Shown here piece by piece: positions 46,590 to 57,600 of a stretch of 64,000 nucleotides of DNA (positions are counted from its first letter, which is position 1; every line of letters begins with the position of its first letter). Under the pieces are notes generated by a model that was not told the origin of the DNA, ran no database searches, and saw only the letters and a program-made list of their open reading frames with translations. The stretch is from Branchiostoma floridae. Its lineage: Eukaryota > Chordata > Leptocardii > Amphioxiformes > Branchiostomatidae. The DNA is taken from the NCBI RefSeq assembly GCF_000003815.2, contig NC_049997.1, positions 2,763,589 through 2,827,588 of the forward strand. The letters run 5' to 3'. A program made the translations under genes and the position numbers.

Positions 46590-47300
46590 TACTCCAGAAG
46601 CCACAGGGTGGCGAAAAGCCCGGGTTCCGAGCCTGTGCATAGTGACCCAAGGGGCCACGTAGGGGTCACGTAGGGGTCACATAGGGGTCACGCCTGAAAG
46701 AGCAAAAAAAAAAAAAAGAGCCCGTGAAGTACCCGCCAGGGCCTCTTTTCCCAATTGGAACCTAAAGGCTTAGCATGCTGAATGTTGATCACGTTGGCCG
46801 CTTTGCACGAAATTTTCACCCACTACGTGAGGGAATCCAGGCGTCTTGCTCGACTAACCCTTAATAGCAGGAAACTATTACCACTAGCTGTACCCAGCCA
46901 CGCTAGGCCAGACACTATTTACACGGTGATATTCGGAGCACGGTCTACAGGACGTGTGTTGCGCCATGCAAGCCGGGACTATGACGTAAGGCCCAGTACC
47001 ACACGCACCACTACCCCTCCCTTAAATCGCCGTAAGTCACCTGTATCCTTACTTAAAGCACAGGTAGAACAAACACACCTGTGTGGCAGCCCTGTGTGAC
47101 GACGGCCTTTCAGTCTCTTGTATTTCTTTCTTTTCTTACTAAATGTTTTTCCAAGAACACTCCTAGTTTTCTGTCAGTGTACTGGAGAAAGAGGAGGAGT
47201 CGTTTTATATAGCCTGGAGAATTTGTGACACAGGACTGTAGCTTGGTACAACTGTAAATATTAGGTGCCCAGGAAGGAAGTACAAGTTGTTGGGACCAAG

Positions 47301-50300
47301 ATGGCGCCTCCGTTTCTGGATACGCAGACGAAAGCTGCTATCGTGTGCTTCAAATGTGGGCTAGCCTGCTTCCTGGTCGTGTTTCTGGTGAGTAGACTTG
47401 TTTCTGCGTCGTTGTGGTAGAGTGTAGAAACGTTGAACGTACGTATGACCACGAAGACCAAAGGGTCTGGATACATTTTTATAGAATGCTTCAGTGAGAA
47501 AGGTATCCCTCAGACATTATGTTCTTTTACACTTGCCAAGAAAGCTATGGATACTTATCATGGTATTTGCTAATTGTTCACAAGCTTTCTATATATCATT
47601 ATCGTTTTCGTACGCATAAAAACATGAGAATTTACAGCAGAAAGTTCGTGAATTGGCTCTTCTCCAAGTGCAAAGTGACGAAGACAAATACCGAGAATTG
47701 GGCACCACAGTTCCGATGGTTCTGCGAACTATTTTTTCAACGTCTTTGTTCAAACCGCTTGCCCCCTAGAGAAATGGACATAGGGATAGCCAAATAACGG
47801 TAAACTTGCTTATGGCTGAAGTACTACAACTTTGTTTGTGCAGTTTTCTTCCCTTTTCTATTTTTTTCTTACAATTTTGTTGTTAAAAACTTTGTATGCA
47901 TTCATATCACTCGATTTTTCACCCTTTGACAAGACTGAAATTTGCCACTTAAGTTTTTGATAAGCAGCAATGTCATTAATGTCTTTCTATAAGTAATATG
48001 TTATATCTCCATGTAAGCCTAGGTTGTTTCTGAAAAGTTAGATAATATGTAATGTCATTCTGTCACCGTAGAGATACAGTCATACATTTGATTTCAGATT
48101 GATGGATTTCATTACGCCTTCATTTTCGCTTTTCGATAAAATTAAAGACTTGATTAAAGAAAAAATCCTAACTTGTGAAACGATCCCTTAAACTGTTGTC
48201 AGCGTATACAAACATGAGACATTCTTCAGTATTCATATCGGCACTCGAGCATACTAAAGCAGGTCAGTGCCCCGTAACCTGGGGTACTTGACCTGAACTT
48301 TGTTTACCTTCCTTTGTTCTTCCTATGACGTATTCTGTGAAACATGGTATTTATAGTCAAGGTCCAAATATGCCACACTCATTGCATTGTTGAGGCGATG
48401 CATGTGCTTTATTAATGTAAACCGATGACTTTATATCTAACATTTAGATCTAATCATAAGATATTTGTTGGTAGTTAGCGTTCGCTGGCAACATTATGCC
48501 CGCTCCTAAAAAAACAATGAACAAAGCCTGAAAAATAACATTCGTACGTTTTGGTCCTTAATTGCGATTGACTAGAGGTGACAATTTGTTTAGTCCTAAC
48601 ACATATATAAGTACTGTATTTCCTTGCATGAAGCAATTAGGCGTTTAACCATTTTGTCGTTTAGGATATTTCTCCCTTTCCGACCCTTAACAGTATTCCT
48701 TTACAACCTTAACAACCTTATTCGTGTTCTTTAATCTTATAGGCCGCTGGTATCACTATGTTGGTCGTCGCCGCTGTCGCCAATAAGTACATGGGTCAGT
48801 TCGAGGAACTCAACCATGACCTGATCTCTGGCCGGAACCTCTGCATAGTGATCGGGCTATTCGTCACCCTAACGGGAATTCTCGGTATTGCAGGCGTGGT
48901 GAGGGAGAACTGCTGCTTGCTGCTATCGGTGAGTTGCATATCATATTACTTTGCTAGATACCGTCCAACCTGCTCAAGAAGGCCACTCAGGGAACTGATA
49001 ATATCTGGTTTATGTGGACAGGTACTAGGTGGTCACGGAGACAGATTGTGAAGAGACCAGGAAAAAGTGGTCCTATTGGCCAGTTCGTCGTTATGTAGAT
49101 ACGGGTTTGGCTGAGTTGGTCCTCAGATAAAGGTGGTCACTTGTACAGTTTTGGCCGTATTTGATACAGTTTCCACCATTACAAGTACTTCCTTTCAAAA
49201 CCAAAATGTTTTGTCTTTGCGCCAAGAAGCTATTAACCCTCATCCGAACGTTACATTTTTACGACGAATCTGACCGTATGGGGTCATTTTTGACCCCATT
49301 TTGTTTTGCTCATAGACATATTTCTGCTGGCTTATTTTGTCATTTCTATGTATTTACTGTTTCACTTACCTATGAAAAATATTTTGACAAGTTTTGGTGT
49401 CAGTAGCTATTACTCATTATCATAATTTATGCAGAAAATGAGGAAAACCCACATTTGCTCTGAAAATCTACCATACTAAACTTACTTAAACAATGTTTTG
49501 TTTTATCAATTTCTAAACAATAATTGTGGTGATGCAATAATGCTGATAGTATAATAATGTTATTTAACAAGAAAAAATACAATATTTGTGAAAAGTAACG
49601 AATTTATTACTTAATTATGCACCGTATTCCGCCATCTAAACACATACATACAATAACTCTTGTCTATTTTCCCGCAAAGATCTTTCTTGTAGGTTCCTTC
49701 TGCACATTCTGTCCATATATTGTTTTTTAATTAATTAGAAACATTTTCACTTTCATTAGCATAGGTAATTAGTGCGTATTATCATAATTTATGCAGAATG
49801 GCGAAAAACTGTGTTTTACGCTAAAATACTAAATTTCTTTCAAAATATTCGGTGTTTACTCATCTAAGCAACTATAACCTGTTGCTGCAATAGCAATAAT
49901 GAGGAATGCCTTTTATTTTATTGAAATATCTTGATATTTATGTAATTAATGATTCATAATTGGCTGGGGTCATTTTTGACCCCACCGAACAAGACACAAA
50001 CTTTCAAGTATAGCTTATACAATAATGGGCAAAACTCGGCGAAAAATTGGTAGATGTTGTAAGACATGTATACAAACAAATTCATGGAAGAAATTTTTCT
50101 CTGATGAAAAATGTTGCTGTGGCAGATTAAAATATACGCCTGGGGTCAAAAATGACCCCATACGGTCGGATGAGGGTTAAAAGAAACCCACCTCCCCCTT
50201 TAGTCCTAACTTTGAAATTGAGGTCAATAAGTTTGCAAACCAGTGCATTACTTGTTTTCTGTTCTGCCCAGTTTGCCGGGATCCTGGGTTGCCTGTTTGT

Positions 50301-52279
50301 GCTGTCTGTAGCGGCTGGGGTTAGTCTGGCTGTGTTAACGTCTATTGGGACGGTAAGTGTGGGCGTGAGCCCTCCCACATTTCTTTGGTCGAAAGTAGTT
50401 CGAAAAGTCTTTATCAGAAGTGCGTGCAAGTGTATCAACAAAACAGTAAACGTATGCGGCGGTTATTTAGTTATAAATAAGAAAAGAACTTACGCCATAT
50501 CATATCCAGGTGCCCATCAAGAACGTAATTGCTGTTTGACGTATCTTATTACGAGTACTTCTATGTCTAACCTTCATCGGCATAAGAATAAAACTTAATT
50601 GGTGATCTTATTTGTTTTCCCTTTAATACAGCTTCGAGAGAAACTGACAGATTTTCTGGGCGAAATGATCCTCAAAGTCGAGAAAACTGCTGTGAGGTCA
50701 AAGGTCATGGACGAGGTGCAAATGCAGGTACGGAGAGGGGGGGGGGGGTACGTCATAGAGAGGAGCTAACATCTTTGATACAGAAGCAATACTTAACTCC
50801 CGTAAGATTAATAAAAAAAAAACAATAAAGACTGGTTCGGAGTGCTGTTTGGGGTAACCCTAACGCCACCCACTCATACAGAACACAAGCTGTGGCTATT
50901 TAGATGTCAAAAAGTTGGGAAAACTATCTTGTACAAAATTGTGGACGATATTTTTCGCACTGTTGCCACCCATCTAAATTTTAGATTAAGTGCTGCGGCG
51001 ACGTGAGCTACAGAGACTGGTTCAATTCGGCGTGCGTTTGATAGGAACCCTAATTTTTTTTTATCAGTTGAAAATTAAAAAAGTCTTCTCAACTATCTTT
51101 TTTATCTCCATGAAGATTAAGTGCTGCGGCGACGTGAGTTACAGGGACTGGTTCGACGTGCCGTTCGACGGGACTAACGTCACCCATTCAGGGGACGTGC
51201 CGGGGTCCTGCTGTGTGGGCGCTAAGGAGAACTTCGACATCAACAAACCGGACGACTCATGCGGCAAGAGGGCCAAGTCACAGAACAGCACCATCTATAC
51301 AACGGTAAGTTGGAGATTACTGATGATAGGAATTTGAAAGAAAGAGAGAGAGAGAGAGGAAGAGAGAATGAAAAAATACAGAGAGACAAAAAAGGAAAAG
51401 AGAGAAATAGAAAATAAAGAAGAAAAGGAAGAACTTCTAAACAAACATACGTTGTTTGAAATGATACTAGAGACTTACAGAACTTCAAACGAGAACTAAA
51501 TGCCCAACCTCACCGCTACTCGCCAGCGTGCTGTATTGTAATAATGTTATTAAGTTCAGCATAGCTGCTAATGATGGGATGTGGTTACAGCATAGATTTA
51601 AAAAATCCAGTTTGGTAACGGGTGTGATTGTGGCAAGCTTTAACTGCTTATAGTTGTTGCGTATGATTTTAGTTTTATAATTCTATTCACTTTCCAGGGA
51701 TGCACCAAGAGGGTAGCTGACATATTGAACGGTCATCTACTGCAGATAATTGGCGCGGGAGCTGTGGTGATTTTTCTTGAGGTTTGTATAATTTAGTATG
51801 CTTTATTTTGTACATCATTTAACATTTTAAAGTGTGTCACGACCAGCCTGTTCGTTGTATTTTGCTCTTGATACTAGTAAGCTGTCTGAAATGTCTGAAA
51901 TTTTGAAAAGTAATCAAATTGTTTATTCATGTTTACCCAATCTCGAATAGCACGCAGCCCACTGGAGAGTCTTGTTAAGTTCTTTGAACAATCTTAACGC
52001 GGGTGTCAGAAACAGCACTGGAAATAAAGCTTTAGTTGGGTATGTTTTAGAATGAACAGTATCCGTTTTTAATGTAACATGAAAAAAATGTCCGTTTACC
52101 CATAGGCCGTTGGGTTCACTCTGAGCTGCTGCCTATTACGTCACATCCGGCGGAGGGACAGTGCAGACGAAGAGGACAGGGTCAAACTGCATTTGATTAA
52201 AAAAAGAGAGAAGAAGGAGGCGAAGCTCAGGAAGCGGGGTCAAGAGAGCAGTGACGACTTACTGAGTGAGGATAACTAA
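47301..52279 (+). CDS. Tetraspanin (complete, seven exons)
   Basis: Exons 47301-47387, 48743-48928, 50272-50352, 50632-50727, 51116-51304, 51698-51781 and 52106-52279, all phase 0, giving 298 aa. The start has a good context (accaagATGG). TM1 is about residues 12-38, TM2 58-78 (NLCIVIGLFVTLTGILGIAG), TM3 92-114, the large loop 115-220 and TM4 224-250. The loop has the tetraspanin CCG motif (153-155), PGSCC (179-183) and cysteines 199 and 215, i.e. six loop cysteines, and two N-glycosylation sites (NVT 171, NST 207). The inner V-R-E-N-C-C after TM2 is also typical. The C-tail is unusually charged (KKREKKEAKLRKRGQESSDD). Role: organising membrane microdomains with integrins and receptors. Subfamily not assigned. 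Confidence 0.93.
47388..48742. other. Tetraspanin intron 1
   Basis: 1.36 kb, no repeats or ORFs that I recognise. Confidence 0.6.
48958..49149. mobile_element. Diverged GGTCG-type repeat in tetraspanin intron 2
   Basis: 'accgtccaacctgctcaaga' ... 'aggtggtcacttgtacag'. Related to 7565-7950. Confidence 0.5.
49233..50180. mobile_element. TTAA MITE with GGGGTCATTTTTGACCCC palindromes
   Basis: ttaaccctcatccgaacg / cggatgagggttaa ends with TTAA on both sides, followed inward by ggggtcatttttgacccc on each side and once more near 49975. 948 bp, no transposase. The ends are piggyBac-like. Confidence 0.83.
50985..51023 (+). pseudogene. Truncated duplicate of the tetraspanin CCG exon
   Basis: 39 bp that match the start of exon 51116 with three changes, all synonymous, preceded by its own acceptor (catctaaattttag). 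After 'gactggttc' the match ends and the frame reaches a stop 15 nt on. Not usable as a full exon. Confidence 0.8.
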
Positions 52280-52392
52280 GAACGTCGCCATACTGAATGG
52301 CTATGCTTTTGTTTGTTTGTTTGTTTGTTTGTTGAAAAGGAGGGTGCATATTTCTACGATGAAATCTGGTGCTGCGTATTAAACGACAGTTA

Positions 52393-52558
52393 CTGTAAAT
52401 GCAGAAATGTTCGCGGTGGACTAATGTTCGCGGTTTTCGCGGTGACCACTTCACCGCGAACTTAAATCCACCGCGAACATTTTTCTATTATGGTATTAGG
52501 CTGCAGTCTAAGGTGTTACCGCGAAATTAAATCCCCGCGAACTTAAATGCATTTACAG
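52393..52558. mobile_element. MITE, CTGTAAATG family, copy 3 (3' UTR)
   Basis: 166 bp, TA-flanked, reverse orientation to copies 1 and 2. Confidence 0.85.
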
Positions 52559-52663
52559 TAGTACAAATGGTCTACACGTAATACTAGAGCGTAGGATAAG
52601 TACGATTGTTAAAAAATGTTTGTTATTTTGATAGAGATTTTGACATTGGTAAAACCACATGGA

Positions 52664-52669
52664 AATAAA
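52664..52669 (+). terminator. Poly(A) signal of tetraspanin
   Basis: AATAAA 385 bp after the stop. A CTGTAAATG MITE (52393-52558) lies between stop and signal, inside the predicted 3' UTR. Confidence 0.6.
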
Positions 52670-52679
52670 GGTTCACAGC

Positions 52680-54408
52680 AGTCACACTGGACTTTACAAT
52701 TGACGTATAAATATATTTAAACAGGAATGATTCTACACCGCTACTAATAGTATAATTCATTGTAAAATTAACATTTGCATTATATGTATAGCTACTGTAA
52801 ATATCAAATAGATAGCTACAGTGTAAGATAATGAATTCATTATACGGACGTCAATGAATAAGGTAAAAAAAAGTATCCATCATTTTCATTAGTAAGTGAA
52901 AATATCTGATAAAGGAGTTCAAAATTATTATATAATTGTTTACTTACATGTTTCAAAGATTAAGAATATTATGCTGTCCAAAAGTGCAATGCTAGTCTTT
53001 GTACAGGAAGACACTATTTGACCAAAGTTTTCGATAATTTAAGTTCACCAACCTAAATCATCAGTAAGATCCAACGAAGAAGATATGATTTATAGCATAC
53101 TGAGTCGTTAACCTACAAGACAACTAAAAAAGAACGTATTAGACAACATGTATAACATATAGAAACAAAAAGGATGATTTTGATAATAATATATTCACAT
53201 TTTTAAGACTAGCACGTTGTAGGTAAAATGGCACTGTGATCTAGTCGTAGTAGCGATTGATTTACTGCATTGTAAAAGTGTCAAATGAAAATAAAAAATC
53301 GGTAACTTTACGAATACTTTTCTAGTGCATACATTTGTGTGAATTTCAAAAGGATCAATTCGAGATGAACATCACAACAACTTATTTTCTTTATACATTT
53401 TTCTTCCCAATTTCATTAGTTAAGTTTCTTCTTTGCTGTTTTGAAAATGTGTAGAAAGTAGAAAACATTAGTTACTACTACTCAAAGCTATACAGTACAG
53501 TTTTTGTGAAAATAGCCGTTTTACTCTGATGTTGTGACCAAGACAATAGATTGCATTATTCCATTACAGCGTATCTGGGTTACAAAATTGGAGTGATTGG
53601 CCATTTGGTCCTTTGCAGATTACACTGTACAATGGCCAAGATGTATATATGAATATGTATAGATAAAATGTTTGATAGTACTAGTTAACCCATGGCATCC
53701 CTGTACACCACTGACTTAACATACTAGTATTACATTCCAGCCCATCCTTAATATAATACTGTAAAATACTAGTACTGTTTCATTGACTTCAGGATCATAT
53801 ATTTACACACTTTGTTTCATTTCTTACGTTCTAGAGCGGACAAGTAATCAATATTTTAACCTCAGAAGACAGAAAATCATAACAAAATGTCCTCAAGTAA
53901 TTAAGTCATTGAGGTTCTGGTCTATACCACTACAGTCGTAAAGAAAATTATGTACCTGACAACAAAGATTCTAACCAATAGCTACTCAAACAAAAAACTC
54001 TGTACATGCTTCACGTTCTACACTTCTACTAGCACAGATGCGCTTTCATGAATGTAGGATGGGTAGATGAGGGCAAGACCAGGTCCTATGTGTCTGGTCA
54101 CAAACATGCAAATTACAAGTATGCTTATTTGCATTTCAGTGTCTTGACAAATGAGCTTGTTCATACTTCCGAGTACGTATGCGCGTCAACAACAATCGTG
54201 AGTTGTATGTCAAAGGTGAAGGCCCCTAAGACATAAACAAAACACGTCTTAACATAATGCAAATCGACACGATGGTCGAGTCAAATTGACCTTTGACATA
54301 TTACCCAGAATTTCTCCAAACCATGAATATCCTAATTTACATATCACAAATATGCAAATTAATGCGATGCTTATTTGCATACTTGTGACTAGAGACAACT
54401 GTGGTCTG
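52680..54408. other. Convergent interval / EPS8 3' UTR
   Basis: AT-rich stretch between the two converging genes. It probably contains the EPS8 3' UTR. No AATAAA on the minus strand that I can place with confidence and no other gene. Confidence 0.5.
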
Positions 54409-54671
54409 TCAACGTCTGCTCTTGCTGCCCATTATTTTCGTCTTGGCCTCATAAACCTTCCCGCCTTCCTCCCCGCACACCAGCTGCAGCTCCGCTTTGG
54501 TGAGGCTGAAGAGTTGGTTCCCCGTCAGCACCCCGAGGTAGTCCATGGCGTTACGACTGAAGCCGTTCTTCTTCAGCCAGAGGCGCACGTCTTCAGGGCT
54601 GGAGTCGTCGGTAAGGTCACCAGGGTCATAGTTCATGTCCCTGGGGTCGTCGACCTCCTGGGTCACAGGTC
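54409..54671 (-). CDS. EPS8: EPS8 C-terminal SAM-like effector exon
   Basis: 263 bp, phase 1 to stop. EDVRLWLKKNGFSRNAMDYL, GVLTGNQLFSLTKAELQLVC, GEEGGKVYEAKTKIMGSKSR. Matches the EPS8 C-terminal actin capping/bundling domain (V..WL...GFS..t...LGvLtGaQLFsL.k.EL..VC.eeG.rVysq). Stop TGA at 54411-54409. Confidence 0.95.
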
Positions 54672-57600
54672 CTGCAGGAAGACATGACGTAAGAGATGAC
54701 TTTATGTGTGAAACTATCAGTTTTCATGTGTTATGTTCATTTACTTGTTTCAAAGGCTACTAACTGCATAATTGCCTTAGTTGTATATACCTCAAAAACC
54801 ATTGTACCATATGCATTGCATCATAATTATATTTATATTTATAAAGTTGTAGGTATATATGTATATATGTATATATTATATACCTACAAGTTTGCAAATA
54901 TAATTAAGATGGTGGAAAAGTCAACATATAGGGAAACTGAAACTATTACACAGTGTTCGAAACAACCTCTAGGCGAAGCCATAAAGCATTTGCAAATCTT
55001 GATGCAACATTCTACCAGGTACATTGCAAATTAGTAGTTAGTTCTTTGGTGGCATCATTGCGTTTTTTTCCCTCGACGTCAATGAATCCCTGGCCTTTGT
55101 ACATGATTTTTTCAGTGTGATGCCACCAAACAACCACTATCTCTACTCTATTGCCGCTAGGTCAACAGCTGGCGCAAATCCGGTAGCAAAGCCATTGTTA
55201 GTTTGCAAAACAAAATGCTGTTAGTACAATGGTGACGAGACGTCAAAATCTACACCGAGTGTCTCTCGGTAGGGTCTTGTGATACCTGGCTCTCCAACCT
55301 GAGTCCCCCTGCTTCTCGATCTACGTCCCGACGACCCCGCCCGCGATTTCGACGACCTTGACCGTCGCCTCGATGATCCCTCCCGTGATCTCGACCGTTC
55401 GTTTCTGCTTTTGGATCGTCGGCGGGATCGTACACTGACGGCTTCTTGTGGCACCCGGGGACAAGAAATGCATTACGGTGAGGACAGGAAACAAAGATGG
55501 CGACCCCTAAGGCTGTAACGTCACATTTCCTACCGGGGCCAACCCGGGCTCTTTGTGGAGACCAAAAATTAAACTTTATGGTAATGAATGTACACAAGCC
55601 AACCTGANNNNNNNNNNNNNNNNNNNNNNNNNNNNNNNNNNNNNNNNNNNNNNNNNNNNNNNNNNNNNNNNNNNNNNNNNNNNNNNNNNNNNNNNNNNNN
55701 NNNNNNNCTGGTGGCTCTACTCGTCTTTTCATGGAAGGAGGGAAAAGTGTCCAACGCAAATAGTATACATGTATGTAGGTGATTGGTGTTGTCTATTTCG
55801 TTCTTGCCACGTGTTCATGTAAGAAAAGTAATGTCTATTGTTGCCCCTAAGATATATATACAATAGATAGATATTGAAAGATACGAAACTTCTACAGATG
55901 TGCACTCTATTTTTGCAAGCACAAGCTTGAACATGAGAAGTACGAACCACTGAAAACTTCCGTCATCGAATTTCCAAACATGATATCATATCGACGCGTG
56001 ATCTTATGTCAGCCAAAAATTCATTACAAAAAATTACTTTATCATATTGACATAGAGAAATACATTGTAGTCGGGAAGAATCTGTCATATTTCTTATTAT
56101 AAGCAAGAAAATTGTCAAGTATCAGTTGCTCAAGCAACTGGATATGATTTTATGATTTTTTAAACGTTTGGGACGTTTCAGATAGCACCAATGTCTATCG
56201 TCATTGACTCTAACGAAAGGTAACAGTTTCTGTTTTAAACATCTGGCTGTTTCCAAAACCATATCCAGTTATTTGAAGGGGTAACTACTACTTGGCGTAT
56301 CTTATAATTTGATGTCTAAGAAATTTCATCGAAGAAACAATTAAAGTGTTTACCCCATCTCCCAGATCGATGAAACTTGACGGCACGAAGCCCTCGTCTC
56401 CGGCCCTGTTGCGCACGCGCCACCAGCGCTGTCGTGACGCGTCTCTGATCTCCAGCTTCTCCCCCTTGGTGATGCTGAGCTCGTGCGAGTTGCGCGCGTC
56501 GAACGACACCCGCGCCTTGCAGTGGGGTCCGCGTGTGCCGTGCCGGGACCCGTGGCGGGAGCCGTGTCTGGAGGCGGAGACGGAACGGTACCTGGGGACG
56601 GAAAGAGAGTCGTCAGTATCGTAATCATCATTAATGCAATTATTTAACATCATAACCATCATCATCATGATAGACTATGTATATTTTGCGATAAGAACCA
56701 CATGCATGTAGAAAATGAAATACATTTTGTCCTAGAGTGTTCACTGTACAATGATCTGCGCAATACATTTGTTAATTCTACACATGTAGATCAGAAATAT
56801 TTACACATAACGAAGGAAGATATTTTCAAATATCTCATGTCATCATCTGACCACGATATACTGGAAAATCTCTGTAAGTTCATCTACAAATGTTTTAGGA
56901 AGAGAGAAGATGCATGTTAACTATAGTATATGTATAACTTTGCGTTTACTACCTTTTGTACCAAACTGACAGCATTTAGCCCCAAATGGGGCATGAATAT
57001 GCAATAAACTTCATTGTCATTGTCATTGTCATTATTAGTGCAATCATTAATATCATCATTACCATCATCATCATCACCATTAGTTTGTTTAATAATTACA
57101 CTTTCTGCCGATTAACGAGTGACCAAAAAGGGTTATAATCGTTATTTCTTACATCTTTACATCAGTTAACTGGCTACCTTCCCATTTCCTGTGCGTTAAT
57201 AAATCGACAATTCTGTCTGAAACGTCGGAAGGTGTCTCATACTACTAAAACCAGGTGTTATTTTTACTTTTTTCTGTAAAAGGCTGCTGATATTATTTTC
57301 CCCGTCATTATATTTTGAATCATAACATCTCATTCCTTCATCAGAATATGAAACAGTTTTTTTTTCTGTGCACATGCATGGAGTAGGTGAGCAATCGGAA
57401 TCGGTACAAACCTGTTTGTGGTGGTCGTGGCCATGGATGTCTGGTCATCCTCCAGCCGATAGCCGTTCTGTTCAAACTGAAACACATGTTCCTCTGTAGA
57501 CTGTATACACACAAAACGACACAACACACATTTAGCAACTATGTAGTTCTTTACAAATATAACATCTACGGGGGGAAACATGCCAGTTTTCCTTAAACCG

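Noticed and set aside
46782-47099. 105-codon plus ORF upstream of the tetraspanin
   Set aside because: No domain, and no splice link to the tetraspanin start, which has its own strong context.
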